NCBI GenBank assembly: GCA_032173965.1
Contig: CM063290.1
Location: forward strand, 11,557,501 to 11,621,500
DNA length: 64,000 bases
Direction: 5' to 3'
DNA from: Sitta carolinensis
Lineage: Eukaryota; Chordata; Aves; Passeriformes; Sittidae
The notes beneath the pieces are model-generated. The model was given only the letters and a program-made list of their open reading frames with translations. It searched no databases and was not told the DNA's origin. Position numbers and translations under genes: made by a program. Shown piece after piece: positions 50,280 to 63,551 of this stretch. The first letter of the stretch is position 1. Every line of letters begins with the position of its first letter.

Positions 50280-50460
50280 AAACGATTAGTTGTCCTCAGC
50301 GGTAATTAATTATCCCCAAGTAGTGAACTGAAATGACAGTGATATTTCTGCTTGAATCCTCAGGGGAAAATCGGGTTGTCTTGCTATGCTCTCTAAACCT
50401 GACATAAAGTTAAAAATAGGAAGTTTAATATGCAGTCTGCGGTACTTTTTCTCCCTCTAA
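50280..50460. other. candidate conserved non-coding element
   Basis: AACGATTAG, CAGCGGTAATTAATTATCCC and GGGAAAATCGGGTTGTC retain CpGs and carry homeodomain core words (TAATTAATTA). It is repeat-free and closed in all frames over most of its length. The appearance is that of a developmental enhancer; conservation is not shown. Confidence 0.25.
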
Positions 50461-51651
50461 GGCAATCCCAAGGGATGTCTCAGTTCAACTGCAAGCTCAC
50501 GAAGTCCCGCTGTCCTAGAGAAGGCAGTGACATTTATTTCCCTCTTAGGCAGCTCAAGCTCAGTGAAACACTAGCAAGAACTAAAGAACTTGTCAATTAA
50601 TACAGATGAAGATAATTTACAGGAAAAGCTTTTAAACATGTTAATCTCCAGTGAAGCCTGCTTAGAGCTACGTGACAGAAACAGCATGAGGAAAAGCAGA
50701 GATTTTGGCTTCCAGTGACTGGGAGCAGATGTCATACCTACAGATGACTGGCAGCTGGGTGGGAGAGGACAAAAACAAATTCATGTTTCTGCTATGTAAG
50801 TAGCCATGGTGGGTTGAAATCTGTATCTTGGGGAGCAAATTGGGTTTGTCTTAAAGTGATTTTCCAGCTCAGGTTTCTAGTCTTGATGTAGATCCATCCT
50901 TGTTACCTTTCCCACAGTCATTGAAAACCAAGACGATTTAACAAATATTTTGGTTAATTAGTATCAGTTCTTCATTCAAACTTACAAGCTGTTACAAGCT
51001 CATTTGATCACTTTTTTTTGTAAAGAAAAAAGTCTGAAATCCCCTATTTTCCTCTGTTTCATTAATGAAACAATATCTTGGAGTAAGAACAAGAAAATCC
51101 CGAAAGGATTAGTCTAATTTCCTTCCCTGCTGAACTGACAGTGCATTTCCCTAGCACAATTCTAATGAGAAAGCAACCACTGAAAGTGAACCAAGCTTTC
51201 ACTCAGCATTGAGTCCCAGTGTGCTGTAAAAGCTAGGCTGGTTGTCAGGTGTTCTTTAAAGAACTAAGAGTTTATTTAGGCAAGATCTCTTTCCAGAAAG
51301 GAGGAAAACAACTCTCTTTTCTACATCATCTTCAGTAAAAACACCTCTGTCTCCTTGGTGTTTGCACGGTTCTGCCAGAGAAGCCCAAACTCTGCCTGGG
51401 CAGATCCCCAGGCGCAGATCAGTGGCACCACAACTCCCAACTCCTTTTGGGAGGCTAGTTGACATCTGGCAGGGTTTGTCACAACTGTCACGACTTTTGG
51501 CCTGACTTAGCAGATCCAGGAAAATCTGACCTGTCAGCCAAACCTTCTACAGCACTGTGCTGATTTAATAAGCCCTCCCAGAATGTGGAACAACAAGAAA
51601 GTGCAAAGACAATCAACTGAGATTTGGAAACCCTCTAGAGCAGCCAGGGTC

Positions 51652-51667
51652 TTTTTTTTTTTTTTTT
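51652..51667 (-). repeat. T16 homopolymer and T-rich patch
   Basis: Sixteen T, followed to 51,718 by a T/G-rich stretch (GTTGTTTTGTTGGG, then T9). It could be the antisense A-tail of a decayed insertion; no body is recognisable to its right. Confidence 0.85.
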
Positions 51668-54540
51668 GCTTGAAGAGGGGTTCTGGTGGATTTTTGTTGT
51701 TTTGTTGGGTTTTTTTTTCTTTCTATTATTCACAGTATCCTATATTTCCATAATTCTCAACCACACTTCTTTAGGGCAATTATACTAATTGTTTCCATAA
51801 CTCTGTAAGTTTATATCTGTAGCCATCCCAGGTAAAAATTCTTCCAACTCCTTGAAGCGAAAGATCCTCCTGGCACAGGCATGCAGATAATTCTCCCACC
51901 CAGCTTTCCCTAGTCCACTCCTAGCTGTGGCAAGGGTGCTGCCACAAGCTGACATTGATCTCTGTGGGACCTGCAGCAGCTCTGCTTTGTCAGAGAAAAA
52001 ACATTGCCACGCTTTTCGCTCCTGTCACAGGGCTTAGACGTGCTTGCTTGCAAAACACGGCTGGCCCTGCACGGCCTGGTTAAAAGCCTGCCTATAATCA
52101 CAGGCTCTGGGCAGGCTCAGCTTAAGGCTCAGTTTAAGGCACAGCAGGCAGTGTGCAATGCTTATTTCCCAGGGAGGATGGGCCCCCGGCCCAGCTGCAG
52201 CCCCCCGAGTGACACAGTGACACGCTGTCCCTTGTGCCTCTCCCACGGGTGTGCTGGAGCTGCCACAGTGCCCATGGCCAGCCCAGCACCTGCCTGGGTC
52301 AGCTGCAGGTGCAAACACACCACACTGCAACAGCAAAATGACAGCAAACAGACCCCCACCCACGTCCAAGTGCTTCCCTCTCCTGCCCCTCACCTTGCTC
52401 AGCTTCCAGATGCATTACCGGGAATGCTGCAAGGTGTCTGCAGCCTCTTGGAGCAGAACCCTTCAATCAGCCCCATTCTCTACCTTGTGCTGCCCTGTCC
52501 TCTGCATTAACCCCCCTTCTGGAAACACAGGGTTACAGACTTTACCCGTGCTTTCAGATTTGGGTTTTTGTCCCCTAAAATGAAAGCAGTGGTGGGAGGC
52601 ATAAGCCTTGAGCTGAACTTTACTGCCTAATGAATGAAAAATGAGTTGTCTGTGCATTCCGTCTTGTTTCATGTGAAAACACTACTATGCTCACAGCCAA
52701 CTTGGTTGGCTTTATTTAATCTGCTTAATGAATTGATTGAACAGAATTTTTGTGCCCACAGATGAGAAATAAATCTCTTACTTATCTAAAAGCTTACAAC
52801 CCCCTCAAGCTTTTAAATACATGCCTTTCCAGGGCCATCATGCTGCCACCACTAAAACCCTTGCATTGCAAGTGATAAATAAGAGGGGCTTTTTTTGTTT
52901 CAGTTACATGCTAAGGCAGTAAACATAAGAGCAAAAGAGGAAAAAAAATCAATTTTGCAAAAGAAGGTGGCTTATACTATGCTTAAATAGCTCTGCTTGT
53001 GATACAAACACCAGGCCAGTGCAAAATGTGTGTCTTAGTGCAAGTGGCACTTTGCTCTTACATCCAGGTGACTTAGGCTACATAGCACAATTGCAAATAA
53101 ACTTTTGGTAGGTGGCATCCTGTAACAGAGGCAGAGAGATCTGTATTCCAGAAATACACACTCAGCACCTTGACCACATGCAGCCTGGAGACCTTAAATA
53201 AATAATCAAATTCCAGCCCATATTTCAAAACCACTGAGCTCCCAGAACCCCAAACTTCCTGCATCTGATGCTGGAGGTGCCTTGCATTCTCACAGCCTTC
53301 TGCAGAGAGAATATAACAAACCTCTTACACAGCTCAGACCAGTGGCTACTTTTGAAAACCTCCTTGCAAGACACTCACTGCAGGTCACTGCCCACACAGG
53401 AGCTCAGCAGAATGAAATCCTTGAACCAGCCAGAAACTGCTGTTGTCCCTCATAAGCACAACAGCAGCACTGCATCGTTTACTACAGATTTCCTGCAGCC
53501 ACTGCCAAATATGGCACTTTGGGGACATTTATTTTAAGCATCATTGTTCTCTGTGCATTAACATATGCTCCAGTCAAACCCTTTATTCATCATCGCCAGA
53601 TATGATGAGGCTTGTTACAGCCCCAATTAAAGAGTTTTGAAAGCACTGCCTTAACTTATAACCAGGAGAAGAAAAACAGATTTTAATAAATAAAAGAGCC
53701 TGAAACCAGTCAAAATTCCTTTCCTGATAAGGATATCTGTCTTGGCTTTTAGCTCTTCAACACCAAGTGCCTCATGGGACTGTGTCATGTAGCTGAGATG
53801 GAACATGGACAGTCCCTATTGCCAGTCTCCCAGGAAGGGACATAAAGTCCCCCTGGAATCTCTGGGCATCCTCACCATTCCTCATATCTGCAAGGGGAAG
53901 CTTTATCAAGACATCTTTTCTTGAGGGCAGATGAGCTTGCTGATGTTTGTATGACAGTTAATCCTCAACAGAGGCAATACCATTTTAAATTGCTTGAAGC
54001 ATCAAGGCTCCAGGCAGAGTAATTTTATCAGCTAGACTAAAATTACTAGAGAAACCTGAGGCACAGGACATCCTCCCTTTCCCAGAGCAGCCTCCAACAC
54101 TTGAAAGTTCAGTAACATGAAGTCTTCCTGAAAAACTCCCATTTGCAGGATCCAGGTGTCTCACCTCAGGTCAGTTGGCAAATTCCACTGACAGCCCTGG
54201 GACCCATCACTCTGAGAGACAGGTCCAAACTGTGCACACAATTCCATTTGTGTGCACATGAAAAGCCCCATAAACCACCACAGCTAATATCAGCCTAAGG
54301 GAGGGAAATCTAGTTAATAGCACATTAAAAAGTTAAATTCCATTATTAATGAAAATATCTCCAGCAGAGCAATTATGCAGCACCCTTAGAGAAAGCCGCC
54401 AGGAGACAGAGCACAAGCAGCAGCAGAGCTGGCAATAGGGTGTCTGCATATGGACTGGCTGAGATGCTGCCACCCTGCACCTACTGCAACCTCCCCAGGT
54501 AGAAAAAACGATTGCAAACATCCCTTCTGTAGCTAATTAC

Positions 54541-54560
54541 TGGTCTGCAGCAGCAGACCA
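54541..54560. repeat. perfect hairpin, 8-bp stem and 4-base loop
   Basis: TGGTCTGC-AGCA-GCAGACCA forms a perfect stem-loop. It is too short for a microRNA precursor and lacks a U-tract; function unknown. Confidence 0.7.
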
Positions 54561-57500
54561 ATAAAAAGCCTTGTGTAGAGAAAGAAAAAGAGACATTTGG
54601 TGCTCACAGAATTCAAATTCTCCACTCTGGGGGAATGTGGGATAAATAAGCCAATTTCATGCAGAAGCCTAAGTGCTGAGAAAGAAAAATTCCACAGTAG
54701 AGGCTGAAAAACGATTTGGGGTTAATTAACATCCATGAGTCAAAGCTTGCCTGACAGCATGAGCAGGGGAGATGGCACAGCCTCCCCAAGTTAAGCCAGA
54801 GCACTGCACAGCAGCCCTCCACTACCTGCCAAGTGCTGCACTGAAGCAGCATACACATGGAAATCCTAAGCAATCCTGGAAAATCCTGGAAATCCTTTCC
54901 TCCTTTTGTGGAGAAAAGAGAGACAGTGGACATATCTAGTGAAACATTTAAACTGTGCTTTGCATGTTCATTTCACAATTAAATTTTTTTAGAACTAGTG
55001 ACTGGTGACACCATGTGTTTCCCCTTCTCTTCCATCTTTCTGGGGTGTCCAGGCAAAACCAAAGTCTCCATAATCAAGTGCTAAAAGCATAAATTCCCAC
55101 TATGGGTCTACAAGAAAGAGAAGTGATGGCTATGTGGGACAATGACAGACCAAGAAATAACTGGCATTAAGTAGTTGTCACAAAACCCCTCTGAGTGAGG
55201 TATAATAAAAGCTGGCTTTGCAATTGTTTGATTTCCACACTAATGAACAAATTAAAGTTTATTTCTATCATCTTTAACATTCATAGTGGCAGGCAGCTGA
55301 AGAAGCACTTGTGTTTTCAATGCATCAGCTTATAAGCATGTATGCAATTTTTATGGCTAAGCATTATGTCTCCTACAGTTACTTGTGATCCAGACCAGCT
55401 TCGTGTTTTTCCTCTCTCAATGTGAAGAGTCTAGCTTTAAAGAGCTTTTGTCGAGCAGGTTGTGAACAAAAATGAAATAACCACAGCAAATTAATTGGCA
55501 GAGACAGGAAAGCTCCCTGGGGTGCTACAAAATGATGAAGAGACTACAAAACTTCCTAGAGGACAATAAAGACGTACATACATGACCAGGTATTCCTCTG
55601 CCTTGTAGCCTATAAAAGTGGCTGTGAAAGCTGCAGTCCTGGAGGTTTTCAGTCTGACCTTTGTACAAGTGCAAAAATTAAGAGGTGGGTCTGGAGAAAC
55701 CTTCCAGTCAGGAGAACTTCCACCATCCTGCTTTAGATCATGACTCCCATTGCGCAGCAGCCCTTGGGGTCACCTGGCACCCACTGTGCTGACGTGCAAA
55801 CACTGATCTCTGACCCAACAATGTTTCCCTGAAACGGCAACAACATCAGGAAGGTGTGATCAGAGGGATTCAGGTCTCTGCTTCTCTCAAGATGACCCCT
55901 GAAATGCTTAGCTCGTGATGTTATTAGCATCAGCAAGCAAGGAAGCCAGCCAAGAGCAAAATGTATTTTATCTTTCCATCAGCAGTTGAAGTGGGCCAGC
56001 GTTCAACAGTACAGTGTGCCAGTATTTCTTCGAACGCCAAATCCATCCTCCAAACTCTGGCTGCAGAGGGAACAGGCTGAACACCACAGCTTCTACATTT
56101 CAACTTCAAGGCAGATATTGCCTCTACATTACATACACAGAAAAAGTTTTCCTACTCTGGGCCAATTTTCATCATCGAGAAGATAAGAACAGGCTACTCA
56201 AGTCAAATTCAGACAGACCAAGAGGGAGGCTGAACCTGCCCAAGTCTCTCTGTGATGGTTTAACCCAGATCAGGTCAGTCCCAGCTGACCATGCAGTGTT
56301 TGCAGTCTGGAGAGACAAGTCCGCTGCTTCAGAAAGCTAATCTGCTCTTCAGAAGAAAATAACCCAAAAAGAATCAAACAATCTTCATAAAAATAGATGA
56401 AACGGGGATTTTTTGATTCTGTTCCAACCCATGGAATAGCACAGACATGGAAAGGACTCCTCTGGGAGCACCAGTGAGAGACCATGACCATCCTTCACCA
56501 ACAGACTGGTCCAGATGGTGCTTTTGCCAAGCAATTCAATGCACAGACCCCAAACCCACCTACATCTGGTCCCTATAGAGCTGTGCAAGTGCAGAGAGGA
56601 CATCCTGTGGATACCTCCCATAGCTGTAAGGCATTCAAACTCACCAGCACCCTTTAAATACAGCTCTACAACACCTGGCAACTCTTTTACTGGGAACACC
56701 CTCCTCCCAAAAGCCCTGACACATTTACTGGCCTGGAGCAAAGCAGATCCCGAGCACCTGAGACAGGAGATATTCCCACTGCAGCCATCAAGGACACAGC
56801 TGTCCTGCGCTGGGCAGCATTTTGCATGCACACTGAAGGAGAAGCAGGACACTCCTCCGTAGGTTACCTGCTCTAAGTCTATGCAGGCAGCCCTCAGGCA
56901 CTGCACACTTCAGCCACAATGAGCTTTAAACCTTTAAACACACACCAGAAGTACTGCTGCTCAGAGGCTACAGGCCATATATCATGCACTAAATTACTTA
57001 GTACCCTTTTGTCTCAGCAGAACTATTGTTCATGTTGTAAGAGCAAAAGAGCCAGGTAACGCAGGTCTTTTTGAGTGCTTATTGTCTGCAATAAAGGTAC
57101 ATATTGATCAATCCAGGATACTGACCAAGGCATAGCATAATAGCCATGTCCACTCCCAAAGAAAAACAAATAAACTTTCATTTCTGCAAAAGGTACTGAG
57201 AGCTGTTCATTTTGGAGGCTTATGCTATTTAGAAAGCCCGCTTTTAGCTTTTCCAGACTTCTCAGCTATAGAACATTTTTCTTTAATTAGTTTAGCTCAA
57301 CCAGCAAAGAGCAGGAGTTGAGCAACAAGGGTCTGCACATAAAAGCATTTGAAATATCTGGCTGGCTAATACAGTCTAAATATACACTGCAATCTGCCTA
57401 TCAGACTTATTAGAGGGCAGCATTGTGTTCTGTATACCACATTATTATTATTGTGTTTTCCAGGAGAATGAATTATCCACCGGTAGTGATTTCATGTGGG

Positions 57501-58570
57501 TAAATGAGGCTGCTAGGTTTGGTTCATTAGCATCTTCTCTGCAGCCACCAGCATTTAAACTAGAGATTCCCCTGGACCAAAGGAACAAGTGTTTACTCAA
57601 GTGTTTCACCAGCTTGTCAACACAAGGACCTCTCCTACATCCCACACTCCTGCCTTTGCTGGGGCTTGTGGAAGCTACAGAAACAAGTACCTCAGAACTG
57701 AGCAGCTCCTGACAGAAGTGGAATTCAATCCCCACATTTCATGTCAGGTGACATCCTGATACAGCCTTCGAAGCAGAACAAAATGAATACTAAGGGGTTT
57801 TTGGGTGTCACACTAACTGCCCTGTGAGCATTTCTGGGATTTCCCACCAAAATCACTCTCACTTCTGCCCTCAGACCCAGTCAAGGGGCTAGCACAGCTC
57901 CTGCTGCCCTGCCTAGACCCCATTTTGGTCAACGGGATAGGGCTGTGGGGAAGCCTGCCAGGCCCCAAGGAGCACAGTGCTGGGATGCTCAGGGCTGATA
58001 TTACCTTTGTAGCCTCCTGAACCACCAAGTTCCATCCAGCATCAAAGCTTGGTTATTTCTATTGCCCCAAAACCCTACACAGCCAGCAGCACAAGGTGAA
58101 ATGCAGGCAGTGCTCAGCACATGAAACACTGCAGGCAAATTCAAAGCAAATAGAGAGGGAAAGAAAAATGGATTTTTCTCCTCTGATGGCTTGACTGGCA
58201 GTACGGAGAAGAAAGGGAGGATCCTTCTGCTCAGGCTTTGTCCTCATCTCCAAGACTTCCTCCATGTTGAGTCATTCACACTTGAATGAAGCAACATTGA
58301 AGTCAATGATAGGACTGGGTAGGGAGAAGGGAGAACTTTGTGACAGGATATGACATGGTGCAAAACCACATGTGAGATCAGACAGGCTGCTGGTGGGAAC
58401 AGGAACATGGGCATATGGCAAAATACATCTCCTGGAATGATTAGACAAAAATAATTTTAAAGGTTGCTTTAAATTCAGCACTTTAATGCCCTTCTGCTCT
58501 CTAAGTGAGGCAGTTTGTTGGCCAAAACTTAATTCCTTTCACATAATACAGAACATGTGAAATAGTGCTA

Positions 58571-58606
58571 GTGGTGACTCAAAAGGCCCCTTCCAATATA
58601 TGATTG
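58571..58606 (+). repeat. possible CR1 3' tail remnant
   Basis: GTGGTGACTCAAAAGGCCCC, then TTCCAATATATGATTG resembles the CR1 terminal segment GATGATCTC..AAGGTCCCTTCCAACCTATGATTCTATG. It is only about 35 bases, with several mismatches. Confidence 0.35.
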
Positions 58607-60079
58607 GGTAAGTAACTGATGTATTCCCAAGGAAAGTTCACTTTACCAGTGCTCCCCATGTCATCAGCTAATTATAGAAGCACTGCAGCTACCTGTGGTG
58701 TCGTGGTAATTGTGGCTGGTGTGCACAAAGCACAAAAGGAGCAATAGCCATAAAACTGCTTTTTGCTACCACTTCACAGGAAAGGTTCCCAGAGCACTGC
58801 AGTTATTTGCACCTTCACAGCTCCACAATTTATCAGTCATTTCACAGTCATGGAAATTCAGGAAGAGATGAAGTGAGGCAGGCATGAAAGACTCAGGAGA
58901 ACTCCCCTTTCCCAGAGAGGTGTTCATTCCTGCATGGACAGAGCACTAAGTCAGCTCTCAAACTTCACTAGCATCAAACAGAGAGCTGGGCTACAAATTA
59001 CAGGCAAATCAGTTGGTCTTTAATTCTAAATAATGCCTTAAAGTAGACAGAAAACTCCTACATTTAAAGGTTTAAGCTTTAGAAACAACTTCAGGGGCAG
59101 GATAGGGAGTCTCTGTACAACAGGTCTATGTATCTAATGAGACAATAATTAAACATCTAATTTTCTAATCATGTTTTTAATCTGGTGAGCAGTGCTCTGG
59201 GTTAAAAGCACCTTCAAACCTACAGTTGCAAAATAAAACCTGCTTAGCATGGACACCAGCTCTTCAATTCTGTCAGCAACAGTGAGGACAGGTTCCTGTT
59301 CTTTATCACACTTCTAGCTCAAGGATCCACCTTCTCCAACAGATTTAGATCTTCTCCAAGAACACTTGGCTTCAACTCCAAGCTGAATCCTGAGTTTTCC
59401 AAAAATTACAGCACTGATTAGATTTGCGAGATGATTAAGAGGCTTTCCAAGTCCAAAATTCAGGTAGTTACGCTGTAACAGGCTGTTCCCACTACAAACC
59501 CCTGAAGGCAAAGCCAGTTCCAGGCCTGGTTTCCAAGAACAGCGTGTACTCAAGACACGCTGCAAGGTGTGCCTGCCACAGCACCTTCAGGAAGCCACAC
59601 CTGCAGTCACATGCCAGCAGCTGCTCTGGGGCTGATGGGCCTGACCTTTACAGCTCGGACAGGGCTGCAGGCACTGCAGCATCTCTGACTCCAAGTTCTA
59701 AACATTATCTGTGAAGCAGCCAAAGCAAAGCTCAGCACCTACAACAGTGACTGACTCACACAACAGGACCACCCCAGCCACAGCAAGATGTGCCCTCACA
59801 CAGCACCAAAATCCTGCCGGGGGTTGAGTCAGAGCCAGACAAGCAAGCCTCAAAGCACTGAACTAGGGGCACAGAACAGGTTAAGCAAGGACTGAGTAAA
59901 ACTCAGCACAGACTTAACAAAACCAGCCTGAAAAACCCTTCTTGGCCCTAATCAAGCCTCTGAGCTGCTGCTGCCACAAGCTGTGATGGAATAAACTGAG
60001 CTGTGGCATCTTGTTGATGCAGGGTAAACCCAGACCCTCAGCTGCACCAGCAGCAGAAAACCCTTCTTTGGCTACAAAT

Positions 60080-60420
60080 GGCTCTAAAAAAGTAATTATT
60101 TTCCTCAGAGTTATTAGGAAAGTGAGTAATTGTACGCACAGTTACAGCACTGCTGTAGACACTGTGCTCTGAGTGAGGGAAAGGCAGAGTCGAAGAGGGC
60201 TTTGTTTACAGTTGTAATTGTTCTCTGCCCTGACTTTGCTCAAGCAGCTTCAATTATTAATCTTTAAATTCAATATCAGAAGCTGAGATAACTAAATAGA
60301 GGCAAGGTCAGATGGAAAAAATAATCTAATTTTTTACATTACAGTAATTTTTTTCCCAGCTGAGAAGGCTTTCTTTCTGAGCTAATATTAAGAACATACA
60401 TATTTTAAGTATGTCCCACT
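60080..60420. other. candidate conserved non-coding element
   Basis: The repeat-free block has AAAGTAATTATTTTCC, GTGAGTAATTGTACGC, GTTGTAATTGTTCTC and TTCAATTATTAATCTTT; several TAATT/ATTA homeodomain cores lie within 200 bases. Frames are closed. This suggests an enhancer-like element but rests on word content only. Confidence 0.25.
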
Positions 60421-63190
60421 GGCCACACATGCCATCAGCACAGCACAGCAAAAAATAATCGAAGTAACTGTTTTTAAGGACAAAGTATATTCCCTTTAGC
60501 CAAGATAACAGTTTACATAGCTGAAATCAGATATGAAACTCCACGCTGAATTTATTTCCTTGCTACAAGTAATTCTCTAGATTCTTTCCTGTGAACACAG
60601 ATGCTCCAGTTTAGAAGGGAGATGAGCCCTGGATATCATTACCTGTGTTGTAGATCAAAGTAGCTTGGTGGAAAAAAGCCCTATTGATGCTAAAGCCTGC
60701 CTGCAGGGAAAAAAGTGAAAAACACAAGAGACACAAGACAGACTCCAAGACCTATGTTCAACTACAGTGATGAGGACAGGAAAATATTCTTAGCCTGGAG
60801 ACAAAAATAAATTAATATAACTACTCCAAACAATTTAAAAAAAGTCTATTACAAAATTGAAGGGAAATTTGTGTCTTTGTCAACTAAAGCAAAATAGTTT
60901 AATTTCTCCTATATTCTAGTTCAAATGTAAAGTGGAAAAAAAAAAAAAAAAAAAAAAAAAGAAAGGAGAAGCTAAGTGGGAAAAAAAACCAAACCAAACC
61001 AACAAATAATCTTTTTCTCCCAAATCCTAAAACTAGAAACTATTTCCAAACATTAAAAGCTTTTCAAGGAGCACAGCGTCTGGGACTATTTCACACTGAA
61101 ATCACATTAGCACATCTCTTTCATAGTGCAGCCAGATTGGTTCTCACTTATTTAATAACTAAGCTATAAAACCTTTTCTATCCCCCAAGTAAGCATGTTT
61201 GTGCTGTTACAGAAAGATAACACTGTAAGAACAACAAATCTGTCTTGTGATTTACTCCACACTGGCAGAATCCCACCAGGGATGAATTAAAATAGATCAT
61301 TTTTCCACCTTTTCCAAAATGAGGACTCAGGTATTTTCAAAATCCTTTTTCATTCATCTCTGCTCACAGCATATCCAGCATGTGAAAAAGTTCCCATGTT
61401 CTGCAATTAATTTTCTCTGAGGTGGACAGCAGAAAACAACAGACCCATGAGTACCTCGTGCTTGGTCTGCAGGGAACTGCAGCACCACATTCCTGAAGTG
61501 GCCTCAGCAGACTTGGCATATTGCTGCACTGATTCATTGTCCTGTCAATGAATGTTACTGGATGTTTATTAAGGGTGAAAACAAATACATTTTATCTTCT
61601 ACGCCAAGAACTGTCTTTCTGAACAAGAAAGGATGATGAAGAAGCAGCTGAGATATTAACATGCGTAAATAAAAATACATAGTTGGCATCATGGTATTTG
61701 ATTTAATGTTTAGCACATGAGGAACATGAAATATAACATGAAATGTGAACTGTCACAAACAACTCCAGTTTTAGATTTTTCCATTCTCAGCATAAAGATG
61801 GGCCATATAGACCAGTACCCTGTTTTTACAGGTATTAGCACAGAGAGGGAGAGGTATCTAGGTACACACCTCGTATTAGCTACTGCCCCATATTCTTATA
61901 TCTACTGATGATTTTACAGTTTTTAGAGCTTCCTGAAATAATTCTGTGATTTGATAACACTCAGGAAACTCAGTGTTCACTAATCTCAATCAACTCTCTT
62001 GGACAAGTGCAGCTGCCCTGGGATGGATGCAGCCACCACCACATCACCACCCACAGGGGAGCCCAGACCCCTCACACGGTAGCTCAGGGGAATTTCCTTC
62101 CTGAGCCATTTCCCAGAACAACCTCAGGCCAGAATCTCATCTCCAAAATCACCTGTAGTATCAAGGATTTAGAAGTACAGCAGAGATGTGGGACACAGGA
62201 GTGAAGGTTCTGGCCACAGCAGAGGTCTGCATCAAGAGCCTGGTGACGCTCAGAGACACCCACTCTCTGGGGGACTACAAACCTGCATCACCCAAAGCCA
62301 CCTGCTCTGCTGACAGGACACATCCTTGGAGCCAACAGCTGCTCCAGCAACAAGAATTCCTTGAACCTCACTCAGTGCTGGGTGGCTTTGTGACATCAAG
62401 CACACAGTAGCTTTGAGACTGAATCCTAGGAACAAATGCTCCAGCTTCCTGCTGAAGACAGGCAGAATCCCAGTGTCAGCGTGTCTTACTAGCCCTGAGT
62501 GTGTCTTGTACACAACACTCAGCCTCTATCCTGCTCCAGCAGGAAACATCCCAAAAATCTGGTCTCGAGCCTTGAACATTAAGCATAGTGAAAATACAGC
62601 TCTTCAAGGCGACCTGGATCATTTACCATGTAATTTCTGAGGTGACTCAAATAACATCTCCCCTGCAATGAATTCACACCCCACTGCCAACAGGGCATCA
62701 GAGACATGCTTATGGGCAGAGAGTACTTTTTCCAAAGCAGACAGTAGCCATCTCATAAATCATCATACACCATCTGCAATAACAAATGAGATGTCTGAGG
62801 CATCTTTAAAGTCTTGGGTTTGCTACATTAAGTTTAAACCATGTAGATGTGTCTTTGGTAGAAGAAAATATTCCAACAGCATACAACTGTGCATGCCACT
62901 ATTCAGGGAATGAAGAGATCCTGCCCCACTGCACTAATTAATAGAGACTCAGTATCTCCAGCCCACTGTCAATTGGACAACTGAGGCTGCCCTCTCCAAC
63001 TACTGCTTTGGAAGTTTAGGGCAGATTCAGATGAAGCAGACCTACAGCACAGAAAAAACACTGTAAAACAAGAGGGTAAAAAATGCTGTTTGTGATTGCT
63101 GTCTGCACGAAACTACAATATAAAGCATCAGTTCCTAACCACCCACAACCTGAGCCTGTGTTTTCCAAAGGACACCTTCCCTTTTGCAGG
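60421..63190. other. AT-rich non-coding DNA
   Basis: Apart from the A25 tract and the (AAACC)n-like patch after it, no repeat or gene is recognised. Frames at 62,007-62,410 are short and unfamiliar. Confidence 0.45.
60936..60960 (+). repeat. A25 homopolymer, longest in the window
   Basis: Twenty-five A between AAGTGG and GAAAGG, followed at 60,981 by A8 and three AAACC-like units. It is either a simple repeat or the tail of an unrecognised retro-insertion; no target-site duplication was found by eye. Confidence 0.9.
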
Positions 63191-63551
63191 TACAGTGTGT
63201 GCTTGGCAACACCTGCAGTTACTCTCAAGGGTTCCGACTTGCGACCTCAGTAGTAGCATTGACAAGGGCCATATTTCACCCTGTGTGGTTTTACTGATTA
63301 ACAGCTACATTGCAGCAAGTGCAGAAGGCAGACATACCTATAGTACAGAACATACCAGTAATACAGAGCTAACAGACCTGCCCATTGTGGGACATTCAGA
63401 CTCAAAGAGAATGTTCTGCAGCATCAAGCAGGTAGGTCTGAGTACTGAGTTCACCACATCTCAATTCTGCCCAATTGAGATGGGAGGGTCAAAATTAAAG
63501 GGGGGAAAAATCCATGCAATTTTGAACATTTGTTTTATCTGGAAACATTAA
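63191..63551 (+). other. open frame with splice-like borders, not called as a gene
   Basis: A 151-codon plus-strand frame (63,096-63,551) includes a segment 63,191-63,431 bordered by a good acceptor (CCTTCCCTTTTGCAG) and a perfect donor (AGCAG|GTAGGT). Only one frame is open through it. The peptide, Ser/Thr-rich without a recognised domain, gives no identity. It could be a real internal exon of a gene transcribed rightward, or chance. Confidence 0.2.

Larger units (their letters stand above)
50461..60079. other. long non-coding stretch, no gene recognised
   Basis: Mostly unique DNA. The GC-richer patch at 51,900-52,560 carries overlapping frames on both strands without family resemblance. 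The minus-strand frame at 56,385-56,906 (173 codons) is Cys- and Leu-rich and unfamiliar. A good acceptor (TATTGTGTTTTCCAG) near 57,463 is followed by an open 83-codon stretch without a strong donor. Short hairpins and tandem duplications occur at 52,114 and 54,541. Confidence 0.4.

Noticed and set aside
56253..56340. TGTGATGGTTTAACCCAG, resembling the start of an avian retroviral LTR
   Set aside because: Similarity ends after about 18 bases; no matching LTR end, polyadenylation signal layout or internal sequence follows.
56385..56906. 173-codon minus-strand frame
   Set aside because: About one or two frames of this length are expected by chance in 64 kb; the product is unfamiliar and there is no splice or promoter context.
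58682..58760. AT-rich words near TAATTGTGGCTGG as an enhancer candidate
   Set aside because: Too few motif words to distinguish it from surrounding DNA.
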